From contig CAVWXP010000015.1 in NCBI GenBank assembly GCA_963759175.1, forward strand, positions 434,001 to 498,000: a stretch of DNA of 64,000 bases. The letters run 5' to 3'. Numbering within the stretch: the first letter of the stretch is position 1; each line of letters starts with the position of its first letter. Under the pieces are notes generated by a model, which was not told the origin of the DNA, did not search any database, and saw only the letters and a list, made by a program, of their open reading frames with translations. The position numbers and the translations under genes were made by a program. The DNA is from SZUA-442 sp963759175 (GTDB taxonomy: Bacteria; Actinomycetota; Acidimicrobiia; Spongiisociales; UBA5794). Shown here piece after piece: positions 29,450 through 38,905 of this stretch.

Positions 29450-31681
29450 TCAGAGGACGAGGCGATAGGCGTCGTAGACCCCATCGACCGTTCTCACGCC
29501 GTTCAGCAGGCCTTCGAGTGATTCGCGGTCCGAGAGCTCGACTTCGTATCGCAACAAGGCGATCCGGTCCCGTCCGGTGACCGAGGACGATGCATGGATG
29601 TTGGCGCCGTAGTCGGACAGGGCTGCCGTCACATCGCGCAGGAGTTTCGCCCGATCCAGCGCCTCGACCTGGATCCAGACGTAGAAGGTGCCGACCTGTT
29701 CGGCGGCCCAGGCCACGTCGATCATCCGTTCGGTGTGTTCCTTGAGCGAGCCGATGTTGGCGCAATCCGATCGGTGGACGGAGACGCCCCGACCGATGGT
29801 GACGAACCCCACGATGTCGTCCCCCGGAACCGGGCCACAGCACTTCGCCATCCGCACCAGCATGTCCTCGAGCCCTTCGACGACGACATCACCGGTGATC
29901 CGCGATTTGCGCTTGTGGGAAACAGGTAGCCGTTCGGCCTTGAGGGCTTCTGCGGTTCCCTCGGGTCGCAGGGCGCGAGCGACGCGCTGGGCCACGGTCT
30001 GGGGGCTCGTGCGGTGCTCCCCGACGGAGGTGTACAACCCGTCGATGGTGTCGAACCCGAAATCTTCAGCGATCTTGCGCAGCTCATCGTCGAGTCCGCT
30101 GAGCGGTAGGCCGTCGCGTCGCATCGCGTTGATGACCGCTTCCTTGCCCTCGGCGAGGGCGCCCTCGCGACGTTCCTTCGAGAACCACGCCTTGATCTTG
30201 GCCGTTGCCCTGGACGACTTCGTGAAGTCGAGCCAGTCCCGACTGGGGTGGGCGTCTTGTGCCTTGGACGTGATGATCGACACGATGTCACCGGACTCGA
30301 GTTCGGTCGACAAGGGCACGAGACGTCCGTTGACCTTCGCTCCGACACAGCTGTGGCCGACATCCGTGTGGATCCGATAGGCGAAGTCCACGGGGGTGGC
30401 GCCCTTCGGGAGGGTCTTGACGTCCCCCTTCGGTGTGAGGGCGAATACCTCGTCCTGGTACAGATCGAGTTTGAGGTTCTCGAGGAACTCAGCGGGATCC
30501 TCCGCTTCCTCGTGCATCTCGCGAATCTCATCGAGCCCGGGCAGGTCCCCTCCCGCAGTGATCTCCTCCTTGTACCGCCAATGGGCGGCAATGCCGGTCT
30601 CGGCCCGTTCGTGCATCTCCTGTGTCCGGATCTGCACCTCGAGCGCCTTGCCGTCAGGTCCAACGACCGTGGTGTGGAGGGACTGGTAGAAGTTGAACTT
30701 CGGCATCGCGATGTAGTCCTTGAAACGACCCTGGATGGGGGGCCACATCGTGTGGACCAGTCCGAGGACGGCGTAGCAATCGCGAACCTCATCGACGATG
30801 ACGCGTATGCCGATGAGGTCATGGATGTCCTCGAATGCGAGGCCCGAGGCCACCATCTTGCGGTAGATCGAATACAGGTGCTTCGGCCGTCCGCTGATGT
30901 CGGCGTGGATCCCGGAATCGGCGAGGAGCTTCGAGAGGTCGTCGATCACGCCCTCGATATCCGATGATCGTTCGGGTGACCTGCGCAGCACCGCCTCTTC
31001 GATCTCGGCGGCCGGGCCCGGATGCAGGACACGGAAGCACGTCTCCTCCATCTCGTGCTTGATCTCCTGCATCCCGAGGCGATGGGCCAGCGGTGCATAG
31101 ACCTCGATCGTCTCCGAGGCGACACGGCGTTGCTTGTCGACCGGGAGTGGGCCGAGGGTGCGGATGTTGTGGGTGCGGTCGGCGAGTTTGATGACGAGGA
31201 CGCGGATGTCCTTCGCCATGGCCACGGCCATCTTGCGAATCGTTGCCGCCTGAGCGAGCTCTCGTGACGAGAACTTGATCCTGTCCAACTTGGTCACGCC
31301 ATCGATGAGCAGCGCGACCTCATCGCCGAATCGGTTCCTGGCATCCTGGAGGGAGAACTCGGTGTCCTCCACCGTGTCGTGGAGGATCGCAGCAATCACC
31401 GTTGCCTGGTCCATGCCGTAGCCGGCGAGGATCTCGGCGACAGCCAGGGGATGCACGATGTAGGGATCCCCGGTGGCACGCCGCTGATTGCCGTGGAGCT
31501 CCGAGGCGACGTGGTAGGCGTCGGCGATGACGGCGCCATCTCCGTCGGGGTGCACAGCAAGGAATGTGCTCGTGACGTCGGCGAGCATCTGGTCCGGACT
31601 GCGACCGCGCACGGCCGGATCGACGAACCGGGTGACGTTCGGCGTGCGGGAATCCCCGGAGAGCGCCGTTTCGGCTTCCAT
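29450..31681 (-). CDS. relA: Bifunctional (p)ppGpp synthetase/hydrolase Rel
   Basis: 743-residue long RSH protein that makes and degrades (p)ppGpp. The hydrolase domain keeps His77 and the HD pair His101-Asp102 (HDTVEDT). The synthetase domain has RFKD (319-322) of the RXKD type seen in bifunctional enzymes, then MPKFNFYQSLHTTV. TGS, zinc-finger (AKCCGPVPGDDIVG) and C-terminal ACT domains follow. TAAGAT six bases before the ATG, overlapping the secF stop, marks a leaderless promoter. apt, usually between secF and rel in actinomycetes, is absent. Confidence 0.97.
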   Translation of the reverse strand: MEAETALSGDSRTPNVTRFVDPAVRGRSPDQMLADVTSTFLAVHPDGDGAVIADAYHVASELHGNQRRATGDPYIVHPLAVAEILAGYGMDQATVIAAILHDTVEDTEFSLQDARNRFGDEVALLIDGVTKLDRIKFSSRELAQAATIRKMAVAMAKDIRVLVIKLADRTHNIRTLGPLPVDKQRRVASETIEVYAPLAHRLGMQEIKHEMEETCFRVLHPGPAAEIEEAVLRRSPERSSDIEGVIDDLSKLLADSGIHADISGRPKHLYSIYRKMVASGLAFEDIHDLIGIRVIVDEVRDCYAVLGLVHTMWPPIQGRFKDYIAMPKFNFYQSLHTTVVGPDGKALEVQIRTQEMHERAETGIAAHWRYKEEITAGGDLPGLDEIREMHEEAEDPAEFLENLKLDLYQDEVFALTPKGDVKTLPKGATPVDFAYRIHTDVGHSCVGAKVNGRLVPLSTELESGDIVSIITSKAQDAHPSRDWLDFTKSSRATAKIKAWFSKERREGALAEGKEAVINAMRRDGLPLSGLDDELRKIAEDFGFDTIDGLYTSVGEHRTSPQTVAQRVARALRPEGTAEALKAERLPVSHKRKSRITGDVVVEGLEDMLVRMAKCCGPVPGDDIVGFVTIGRGVSVHRSDCANIGSLKEHTERMIDVAWAAEQVGTFYVWIQVEALDRAKLLRDVTAALSDYGANIHASSSVTGRDRIALLRYEVELSDRESLEGLLNGVRTVDGVYDAYRLVL

Positions 31682-31687
31682 CCGTGG

Positions 31688-31693
31688 ATCTTA
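31688..31693 (-). promoter_or_regulatory. Leaderless -10 element of rel (TAAGAT, N6, ATG)
   Basis: TAAGAT includes the TAA stop of secF and ends six bases before the rel ATG. No Shine-Dalgarno fits in the 9-base gap. Confidence 0.5.
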
Positions 31694-32737
31694 CCGGCGC
31701 TTCCGCCGCTGCTTGGGTGGCCGTGCCATCGGGGCGTTCGTCTCGACGACGGTCGTCGGCGCAGGTTCGACGGCGATCTCGTCGGCATCTCCGGCATCCG
31801 ATGCCGTGGCGCGTCGCTGGCGGCGTTCCCACTCCGGCTCGCGCTCTTTCAGCATGGCAAGCACCGGTGAGGCCACGAACAGGGAGGAGTAGGTACCGAT
31901 GGCGATACCTATGAACAGGGCGAGAGCGAACTCGCGGAGTGTTTCCGCTCCGATGCTCAGATATCCGACCAACAACAGCGACCCCACGGGAAGCAGGGAC
32001 GTCAGGGACGTGTTGACCGACCGCATCAGCACCTGGTTCATCGAGATGTTGATGATGTCGGTGTAGGTGGTCCTCGACGAGGCCTCGTGCACGTTCTCGT
32101 TGACCTTGTCGAACACGACGACCGTGTCATAGAGCGAGTACCCGAGAATGGTCAGGACGGCGATGATGGTCGACGGTGTGACGACGAAGCCGATGAGGGC
32201 ATAGATGCCGCCGGCGATGACGAGGTCGTGGAACAGGGCGGCGAACGCACTGACTGCCATCTTCCACTCGAATCGCCATGAGATGAAGATGGACACCGCC
32301 ACGAGGAACACGAGCAAGGCTTCGATGGCCCGTCGCGTGACTTCGGCGCCGAACGTGGGTCCGACGGCGGACACATTGACGTCGTCGGTCACGGTCCCCG
32401 CTGCCTCGGCTACGGCAACCACGAGGGCATCCTGTTCGGCGGGCGGGAGGGCCTCGGTCTGCACGTTGATGAAGCCTTCGCCGGTGATCTGGACCCTGGC
32501 GTCGGCGTAGCCGACATCGCGCAGGTCGGCTCGTACCTGCTCGACGGTGGCTTCCGCATCGTTCTCCACCGTGACGATCACGCCGCCGGTGAAGTCGATG
32601 CTGAGGTTGAACGGACGGACGATCATCAACAGGATCGATGCCAGCACGAGCACGCCGGAGACGATCAGGGTCTTCTTCGAGGCGGCGACGAAGTCGAAGT
32701 GGGTCTCGCCGCGATACATCCGCGTGAGGAGGCTCAT
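31691..32737 (-). CDS. secF: Protein translocase subunit SecF
   Basis: 348-residue membrane subunit that works with SecD in the proton-driven late step of Sec export. Six hydrophobic segments are visible, with the family motif IDFTGGVIVTV near residue 47 and ILGYSLYDTVVVFDKVNEN in the membrane core. The C-terminal tail is Arg-rich and variable. The ATG overlaps the secD stop (ATGA). Confidence 0.97.
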   Translation of the reverse strand: MSLLTRMYRGETHFDFVAASKKTLIVSGVLVLASILLMIVRPFNLSIDFTGGVIVTVENDAEATVEQVRADLRDVGYADARVQITGEGFINVQTEALPPAEQDALVVAVAEAAGTVTDDVNVSAVGPTFGAEVTRRAIEALLVFLVAVSIFISWRFEWKMAVSAFAALFHDLVIAGGIYALIGFVVTPSTIIAVLTILGYSLYDTVVVFDKVNENVHEASSRTTYTDIINISMNQVLMRSVNTSLTSLLPVGSLLLVGYLSIGAETLREFALALFIGIAIGTYSSLFVASPVLAMLKEREPEWERRQRRATASDAGDADEIAVEPAPTTVVETNAPMARPPKQRRKRR

Positions 32738-34275
32738 ACCTCGACCTCCTCGGGTGTGCGGGATTCGGTCGCCTCGCCTCGCCCCATCGCTCCGGTGACC
32801 GTGAAGGCCCCGCCGTCGGCAAGTGGGCCACGACCCAGCAGGTACGTCGCTGGCCGCGTGTAGAAGTAGGCCACGAGGACGTCGATCACGGTCGCGAGGC
32901 CCAGCGTGAGGGCGAAGCCCTTCACCTGCCCGACAGCCAGGGCATAGAGCAGGACCGCAGCGAGGAACGTCACGAAGTCACCCTTGAGGATGGTCGAGAA
33001 CGCCGACTCGAAGGCATGGGAGATGGCGGCACGCAATCCGCGTCCGTGCCGGAACTCCTCCTTCGTCCGCTCGAAATAGACGATGTAGCTGTCGGACGTG
33101 ATGCCGATCGAAACGACGACACCCGTGACACCTGCAAGCGTCAGGGTCGTCCCATTGATCTCGCCGAGGAGGATGATCGCACCGACGAGGTACGACCCGA
33201 ACACCGACAGACCGACGATCGACACGATCCCGAGGGCTCGGTAGTAGATGAGGAGGTAGATGGCGACCAGCATCAGACCCACCATGCCCGCGATGAGTCC
33301 CGCCCGCAGGGAATCCTCCCCGAGGCTCGCCGACACGGATTCCACGCGTTCGCGTTCGAAGGTGGTTGGGAGGGCGCCGTAGCGGAGCAATGCCGCGAGC
33401 GATTCGGACTCTTGTTGGGCGTTGTCGCCACCACCGACCGTGATCACCACGCTGTTGGGATCGAGGCCCTCGCCAGGAGCGACGTCGGTTGCGATCGTCG
33501 GCGCTGAGAACACATCGCCGTCGACCACGATCGCCAGCTGACGTCGCGGGTCGCCGGGCGGATAGGTCGACAGATAGGCCGTGGCCTCGCGGAACTTCTC
33601 GCCGCCCTCAGCGGTGAATTCCGGGACGACGACCCACTGCCCGCCGATGCCCGTGGAGGAGAACTGCGCCGATGCATCCGTGATGTCCTGCCCGGTCGGG
33701 AACTCGACCGTTTCTCCGTTCTGGAACTCGACGGGGATGCCCCCGATCTCGTAGACGAAGCCGGTGTCGCGTTCGGGCAACACCGAGCGGAATTCCACGA
33801 CGTCGTCGATGGTGATCCCGGTCACGGGATCGGTGTCGTTTGCCGGTTTGAGGATCGGGTCGACCGTCGTATCCCCTTCCGGTGCGAACGCTTCGGGATC
33901 GGTGATCGCCGGTGATTCGATGTACTGGCCGAGGACGGGACGGAACGACAATTGCCCGGTGGTGCCAACGGCTTGGAGCGCACGTTCGCGGTCGTCGACT
34001 CCGGGGAGCTGGACGACGATCGCCCGGTTCCCGACGACGGCGACCTCGGGTTCCTGGACCCCACCGAGGTTCTCGATGCGCAGTCGCATGATGTCCGCAG
34101 CGGTTTCGAGCGTCGCTGGATCCGTGTTCTCGGGGGCGACGAGGGTCACGGCGAAGCCGCCCTGGAGATCGAGGCCGAGCTTGGGTGCCCATCCGATGGC
34201 GAGCATCGTCGCGACACTGCCCCATGCGAGGCCAACCGTGATCAGGAGCGTGATCCACGCCTTTCGTCGGTTCAC
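32734..34275 (-). CDS. secD: Protein translocase subunit SecD
   Basis: 513-residue partner of SecF. It has one N-terminal membrane segment, LGLDLQGGFAVTLV (the D1 motif), a large external P1 region (about 60-310) and five further membrane segments with GVTGVVVSIGITSDSYIVYFERTK in two parts. It overlaps yajC by four bases and secF by four, giving a coupled yajC-secD-secF unit. Confidence 0.97.
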   Translation of the reverse strand: MNRRKAWITLLITVGLAWGSVATMLAIGWAPKLGLDLQGGFAVTLVAPENTDPATLETAADIMRLRIENLGGVQEPEVAVVGNRAIVVQLPGVDDRERALQAVGTTGQLSFRPVLGQYIESPAITDPEAFAPEGDTTVDPILKPANDTDPVTGITIDDVVEFRSVLPERDTGFVYEIGGIPVEFQNGETVEFPTGQDITDASAQFSSTGIGGQWVVVPEFTAEGGEKFREATAYLSTYPPGDPRRQLAIVVDGDVFSAPTIATDVAPGEGLDPNSVVITVGGGDNAQQESESLAALLRYGALPTTFERERVESVSASLGEDSLRAGLIAGMVGLMLVAIYLLIYYRALGIVSIVGLSVFGSYLVGAIILLGEINGTTLTLAGVTGVVVSIGITSDSYIVYFERTKEEFRHGRGLRAAISHAFESAFSTILKGDFVTFLAAVLLYALAVGQVKGFALTLGLATVIDVLVAYFYTRPATYLLGRGPLADGGAFTVTGAMGRGEATESRTPEEVEV

Positions 34276-34589
34276 GACTCGTCGCTGTCGATTCGTTCAG
34301 CTATCGCACGCTTGACCACGCGCATCCGCTGGCCACCGGTGTCGACGGTGAAGGTGTCATCGTCCTCGTCGACGACCGTGCAGAGGATCCCGCCGATCGT
34401 GCGGACGTCGTCACCGATACCGATCTCGGACCGCAGCTGGTCCATCTTCTTCGCACGACGGCGTTGTGGCAGGATCAACAGGACGTAGAACAACCCACCG
34501 AGGATGAGCAGCGGGAACAGGAACGCGATGGCACTGCCGCCTTCGGACGCTTCCTGCGCGACGATCATCTGGATGGCAAGCGTGAACAC
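34272..34589 (-). CDS. yajC: Sec translocon accessory protein YajC
   Basis: 105-residue single-pass membrane protein. A hydrophobic segment (AIAFLFPLLILGGLFYVLLI, about 20-39) is followed by PQRRRAKKMDQLRSEIGIGDDV and an SH3-like tail, the standard YajC plan. The GTG start has a CGGAGG Shine-Dalgarno. TAGCAT further upstream, after the tgt stop, could be a promoter for yajC-secD-secF. Confidence 0.94.
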   Translation of the reverse strand: MFTLAIQMIVAQEASEGGSAIAFLFPLLILGGLFYVLLILPQRRRAKKMDQLRSEIGIGDDVRTIGGILCTVVDEDDDTFTVDTGGQRMRVVKRAIAERIDSDES

Positions 34590-34636
34590 CAGGGGCCTCC
34601 GTAGCCGCTCGGCCGTGCTCGGGAACGGTGAGGATG

Positions 34637-35762
34637 CTACCGCTCAGGACGATCAAACCCATGTTCTCGGACCTCCGTGACCTCACGACGCCACTGCGCG
34701 AAGCTCCCGGCAGCGACGTGGTGCCGTGCCTGCTCCATGAGTCCGTAGACGTAGGTCAGGTTGTGCAGCGTGAGGAGCCGATGGCCGAGGAGCTCCTTGG
34801 TCCTGTGGAGATGGCGGAGGTACGCCCGCGTATAGCGGGTGCATGCGACGCACGGGCAGGCCTCGTCGAGGGGGCGGCCATCGTCGTTCCACGCTCTGCC
34901 GCTTGACCGAGACGTCACCGAAACGGGTCAGCGCCTTTCCGTGCCTGGCCAGGCGCGTGGGGATCACGCAGTCGAACAGGTCGATCCCGAGGGCGATGGC
35001 ATCGAGCATCCCCTCCGCATCGCCGAGGCCCATCACATAGCGTGCTGCATGGGTAGGCAACTCGGGTACGGCAGCTTCGATGGCGATCGCTCGCTCTGCT
35101 CGCGACTCCCCCACCGCCAGGCCTCCGATGCCGTATCCGGCGAACTCGATGGCCGCCGTCTCCCTCGCTGACAGCGCCCGTAGCTCGGGATCGGATCCTC
35201 CCTGGACGATGCCGAACAGCGCACGGTCGGTCCGCTTCTTGGCCGCCTTGGCCCGCTCGGCCCAACGCAGGGTGCGGTGGAGTGCCTCGAGCGTCGCTGA
35301 ACGTTCCGACGGAAGGGCCACCGGCACATCGAGCACCATGGCGATGTCGGAGCCGAGGGCCTCCTGGACGGCGACGGCTCGCTCGGGTGTGAGCTCGACG
35401 AGGGATCCGTCATAGGACGAGCGGAAGACGAGGGATTCCTCGGTGATTCGCGGCTCGAGGCTCAGTACCTGGTATCCGCCGGAATCCGTGAGGATCGGAC
35501 CGGACCAGGACATGAAGGCGTGGAGGCCTCCGAGACGCTCGACGACGTCGGCGCCCGGTCGCAACATGAGGTGGTAGGTGTTGGCCAGGACGATGTCGGC
35601 GCCGAGTCGCTCGAGGTCCTCGCTGTCGAGGAGCCGGACCGTCGCTCGGGTTCCCACCGCCATGAAGTTCGGAGTCGGCACGGCCCCGTGTGGGGTCGTG
35701 AGCGTCCCGGTGCGCGCACCGTTCGACGTCGCTTCGGCCGACCAGTGGACGGGACCGGTCAT
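34637..35762 (-). pseudogene. tgt: tRNA-guanine transglycosylase, frameshifted near the 3' end
   Basis: TGT swaps guanine-34 of GUN-anticodon tRNAs for preQ1. The first frame, from ATG 35762, gives the expected barrel with TDSGGYQ and the nucleophile Asp in FDCVIPTRLARHG, and reads to GDVSVKRQ. It then leaves the family sequence and ends at 34683. The family continues in the neighbouring frame as AWNDDGRPLDEACPCVAC, which carries the CxCxxC...H zinc site, and stops at 34637. Removing one base near 34895 joins them (KRQ-AWNDDG). Zinc binding needs the second frame. Sequencing error is as likely as a real mutation. It overlaps queA (ATGA). Confidence 0.88.
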
Positions 35763-36772
35763 CGGTGTACCTGGATGTACATGGCATCACCGAACGAGAG
35801 GAACCTGAATCCGGCTGCGATGGCGTGGTCATAGACGTCTCGCCACCGATCACCCAACATGGCTGCGACGAGGACGATCAGCGTCGTCCTCGGTGCATGG
35901 AAGTTCGTGATCGCGCCATCGATGACCGAGAAGCGGTGGCCGGGGGTGATGAACAGGTCCGTGGGTCCGTGGAACGCTTCGATGCGCCCCTCGCCCGCCG
36001 CGGCGGTCTCCAGTGCCCGGATCACCGTGGTACCGACGGCGATGACCCTTCCGCCCCGTTCGCGAGCGGCGCCGACGGCATCGACGGCGTCGTCGCCGAC
36101 ATGGACGGCCTCGGTGTGGATCTCGTGTCTGTCGAGGTCGTCCGACGCCATTGGTCGGAACGTGTCGAGACCCACTTCCAGTTCGACGCTCGCGAATCGC
36201 ACACCGTGCGCCTCACAGGCGCGGACCACGGCATCCGTGAAGTGCAGGGCCGCCGTCGGGGCAGCCGCCGAACCGAGACGCGACGCGAACATCGTCTGGT
36301 ACCGGTCGTCGTCGGCCAGCTCTCCCGTGAAGTAGGGCGGGAGGGGTACCCGGCCATGGGTCTCGATGGCCTCCTCGACTCCCGATCGGGGATCGAAGGT
36401 CATGGTCACGACGCCGTCACGGGGATCGGTCAGGAGGGTGCACGTGCGTCCTGCGAGCGCGATCGCGACGCCGGCTCGCAACCTCCGTGCCGGACGAGCG
36501 AGTCCCTCCCACTGATCGTCGTCGATCCGGCGCGTCACCAGGATCTCGACGGTGCCTCCTGTGTCGACCCGGGTACCCACCAGCCGTGCGCGTCGCACAC
36601 GTGTGGTGTTCACCACGATGAGGTCGCCCGGATCCAGCAGGTCGGGAAGCCGTCGAAAGGGCATCTCCGTCAGGTCCCCGGCGATCAGGAGGCGCGCAGC
36701 ATCCCGCGGTTCGATCGCCGCTTGTGCGATGCGATCGGGTGGGAGGTCGTAGTCGAACCGGTTGCCGTCCAT
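35759..36772 (-). CDS. queA: S-adenosylmethionine:tRNA ribosyltransferase-isomerase
   Basis: Converts preQ1-34 in tRNA to epoxyqueuosine using SAM as ribosyl donor. The 337-residue protein starts FDYDLPPDRIAQAAIEPRDAARLL and has LHFTDAVVRACE and the C-terminal NFHAPRTTLIVLVAAMLG of the family. It leads the queA-tgt pair. TACCCT six bases before the ATG and no Shine-Dalgarno indicate a leaderless promoter. Confidence 0.96.
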   Translation of the reverse strand: MDGNRFDYDLPPDRIAQAAIEPRDAARLLIAGDLTEMPFRRLPDLLDPGDLIVVNTTRVRRARLVGTRVDTGGTVEILVTRRIDDDQWEGLARPARRLRAGVAIALAGRTCTLLTDPRDGVVTMTFDPRSGVEEAIETHGRVPLPPYFTGELADDDRYQTMFASRLGSAAAPTAALHFTDAVVRACEAHGVRFASVELEVGLDTFRPMASDDLDRHEIHTEAVHVGDDAVDAVGAARERGGRVIAVGTTVIRALETAAAGEGRIEAFHGPTDLFITPGHRFSVIDGAITNFHAPRTTLIVLVAAMLGDRWRDVYDHAIAAGFRFLSFGDAMYIQVHR

Positions 36773-36778
36773 CCGGGG

Positions 36779-36784
36779 AGGGTA
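36779..36784 (-). promoter_or_regulatory. Leaderless -10 element of queA (TACCCT, N6, ATG)
   Basis: TACCCT, then CCCCGG, then the queA ATG, just before the ruvB stop at 36790 on the transcribed strand. Confidence 0.5.
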
Positions 36785-36789
36785 CGCCG

Positions 36790-37812
36790 CTACAGGAGCG
36801 TGCCCTGGTCGTCGCGATGCATGTCCACGCCGAGATGGGCATACCCGCGCTCGGTTGCGATTCGGCCCCGCGGCGTGCGTTGGAGGAAGCCCTCGAGGAT
36901 CAGATAGGGCTCGTAGGCGTCCTCGACGGTCTCGGGATCCTCCCCCACGGCGATCGCCAATGTCGACAGGCCGACCGGTCCCCCGCCGAACTTGACGATG
37001 ACAGCTTCGAGGATCGCACGGTCGACCTTGTCGAGTCCGTAGTGGTCCACCTCGAACACCTCCAGTGCCGTGTCGGCGATCTCCTCGTCGACGATGCCGT
37101 CGGCTCGCACCTCTGCGTAGTCACGAACACGCCGCAGCAGGCGATTCGCGATGCGCGGCGTGCCCCGTGAGCGGCGTGCGATCGCCACACACCCGGAATC
37201 GGTGATGTCGGTCTCGAGGAGTCGCGCCGAGCGCCTCACGATCGCAGCGAGGTCCTCGCTCGCGTAGTAGTCCAGGCGAGCGACATACCCGAACCGGTCC
37301 CGAAGGGGTGGGGCGACGCGACCCACCCTCGTGGTTGCGCCAATGAGCGTGAACGCCGGCAGGTCGATCTTGATCGATCGGGCGGCCGGCCCCTTGCCGA
37401 CCACGATGTCGAGTTGGCCATCCTCCATGGCGGGGTACAGCACCTCCTCGACCTGTCTCGGCAGACGGTGGATCTCGTCGATGAAGAGCACGTCGCCGTG
37501 TTCGAGGTTCGTGATCACCGCAGCGAGGTCCCCGGGCCGGTCGAGTGCGGGTCCCGAGGTCGATCGGAAGGCGGCCCCCATCTCGGCCGCGACGATTGCC
37601 GCGAGGCTGGTCTTGCCGAGGCCGGGTGGACCCGAGAAGAGCAGGTGGTCGACCGACTCGTCGCGGACGGATGCTGCTTCGACGAGGATCGAGAGCCGTT
37701 CCTTGAGGTCGATCTGTCCGACGAACTCGTCCAGGCGCTTCGGTCGCAGTCCGACCTCGAGGTCGAGGTCCTCGGGCGTCTTGGCGGTGGCGAGCAGTCC
37801 TTCTTCGCGCAT
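36790..37812 (-). CDS. ruvB: Holliday junction branch migration ATPase RuvB
   Basis: 340-residue AAA+ motor for RuvA-bound junctions. LRPKRLDEFVGQIDLKERL opens the core. Walker A FSGPPGLGKTSLA, Walker B FIDEIHRLPRQVEE and sensor GATTRVGRVAPPLRDRFG are intact, and the C-terminal winged helix ends with RTPRGRIATERGYAHLG. The start overlaps the ruvA stop by one base (TGATG). Confidence 0.98.
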   Translation of the reverse strand: MREEGLLATAKTPEDLDLEVGLRPKRLDEFVGQIDLKERLSILVEAASVRDESVDHLLFSGPPGLGKTSLAAIVAAEMGAAFRSTSGPALDRPGDLAAVITNLEHGDVLFIDEIHRLPRQVEEVLYPAMEDGQLDIVVGKGPAARSIKIDLPAFTLIGATTRVGRVAPPLRDRFGYVARLDYYASEDLAAIVRRSARLLETDITDSGCVAIARRSRGTPRIANRLLRRVRDYAEVRADGIVDEEIADTALEVFEVDHYGLDKVDRAILEAVIVKFGGGPVGLSTLAIAVGEDPETVEDAYEPYLILEGFLQRTPRGRIATERGYAHLGVDMHRDDQGTLL

Positions 37813-38387
37813 CAGCCGCGCGCCTTGCCGAGCTCTCGCAGGGATCGCCTGAGGAGTTCCTCGACGGGAAGGTCGCCTGGCATGTCGGCGAGGGTACCCC
37901 TGATCTCCTCCGGGGCATAGCCGAGTCCGACCAGCGCCTCACGCACCTCCGAGAGCGGTCCCGACGCCTCGATGGTCGCGTCGACCAGGTCGAACTTCGG
38001 TTTGAGCTCGAGCAGGAGTTTCTGTGCGCTGCGTTTGCCGATACCGGGCACCTCGGTGAGAGTTGCGACGTCGTCCGATGCAACGGCGACCCGTAGCTGT
38101 TCGTGCGACAACGTGCTCACGATCGACATGGCGACCTTGGGTCCGACGCCCGACACGGACAGCAGGACGCCAAAGACATCCTTGTCCGCCACCGACCCGA
38201 ACCCGAACAGGGCGAGCTGGTCCTCACGGACGTGGAGATGGGTGTGGATGACCACCTCGTCTCCCACGGGTGGCAGATCAGCGAGGGTTCGAGGGGACAC
38301 GGCGACCTCGTAACCCAGACCGTGGACGTCGACGATGATCGAGTCGAGACCGCGGTGTGCGAGGACACCTCGCAACCTCGCGATCAC
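37812..38387 (-). CDS. ruvA: Holliday junction DNA-binding protein RuvA
   Basis: 191-residue junction-binding subunit. The GTG start overlaps the ruvC stop (GTGA); a much longer in-frame extension is a shadow of ruvC. The OB domain has VDVHGLGYEVAVSP, and two helix-hairpin-helix motifs follow (VSGVGPKVAMSIVS, VPGIGKRSAQKLLLEL). A flexible linker and the RuvB-binding domain III (REALVGLGYAPEEI) complete it. Confidence 0.97.
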   Translation of the reverse strand: MIARLRGVLAHRGLDSIIVDVHGLGYEVAVSPRTLADLPPVGDEVVIHTHLHVREDQLALFGFGSVADKDVFGVLLSVSGVGPKVAMSIVSTLSHEQLRVAVASDDVATLTEVPGIGKRSAQKLLLELKPKFDLVDATIEASGPLSEVREALVGLGYAPEEIRGTLADMPGDLPVEELLRRSLRELGKARG

Positions 38388-38872
38388 GGCGTCAACCCCG
38401 CCAACGTCGCATACTGCGTGTGGCACAGCGCGATGCCCAGGGCGTCTGCGACATCGGCAGGTCCACCGACGCCGTCGACTCGCAGGCGCATCGCCACCAC
38501 AGCGGCGACCTGTGCCTTGTCCGCGGCCCCCGATCCGGTGATGGCTTGTTTCATCTGCGAGGGCGAGTACTCCGAGACCGGGATCGACCTCTGGGCGAGG
38601 GCAGCCATGATGACTCCCGAGGCGCGGGCCACGGCCATGGCGGTGGACCGATTCCGGTTGACGAAGACCTGCTCGATGGCGGCCGCATCCACGAGATGGT
38701 CGTCGAGGAGGCCATCGATGTCCCGTTGGAGTTCGGCCAGGCGTTCGGCGATGGGACGATCGGCGTCCGTGCGGATCACGCCAGCCGTGAGTGCGCGCTC
38801 GGCGCCGCCGGACACCTCGATGATGCCGTAGCCGGTGCGGGTCAATCCTGGGTCGATTCCGAGAACGAACAT
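38384..38872 (-). CDS. ruvC: Holliday junction resolvase RuvC
   Basis: 162-residue RNase H-fold endonuclease. GIDPGLTRTGYGI carries the first catalytic Asp, and IEQVFVNRNRSTAM, ADKAQVAAVVAM and ADVADALGIALCH supply the remaining acidic sites. The ATG lies inside a LexA-box palindrome, and TACGCT nine bases upstream gives a leaderless start with no Shine-Dalgarno. It is the first gene of an SOS-type ruvC-ruvA-ruvB unit. Confidence 0.97.
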   Translation of the reverse strand: MFVLGIDPGLTRTGYGIIEVSGGAERALTAGVIRTDADRPIAERLAELQRDIDGLLDDHLVDAAAIEQVFVNRNRSTAMAVARASGVIMAALAQRSIPVSEYSPSQMKQAITGSGAADKAQVAAVVAMRLRVDGVGGPADVADALGIALCHTQYATLAGLTP

Positions 38873-38879
38873 GTGTTCG
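38866..38879. promoter_or_regulatory. LexA (SOS) box over the ruvC start
   Basis: CGAACATGTGTTCG is a CGAAC-N4-GTTCG palindrome, matching the mycobacterial/actinobacterial LexA operator. It lies between the TACGCT -10 and the first bases of ruvC and includes the start codon, so bound LexA would block initiation. Confidence 0.75.
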
Positions 38880-38881
38880 GT

Positions 38882-38887
38882 AGCGTA
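38882..38887 (-). promoter_or_regulatory. Leaderless -10 element of ruvC (TACGCT, N9, ATG)
   Basis: TACGCT ends nine bases before the ATG. A TTGGGT lies 17 bases further upstream as a possible -35. The LexA box occupies the +1 region. Confidence 0.55.
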
Positions 38888-38905
38888 CCCGATCGGAGCA
38901 CACAA

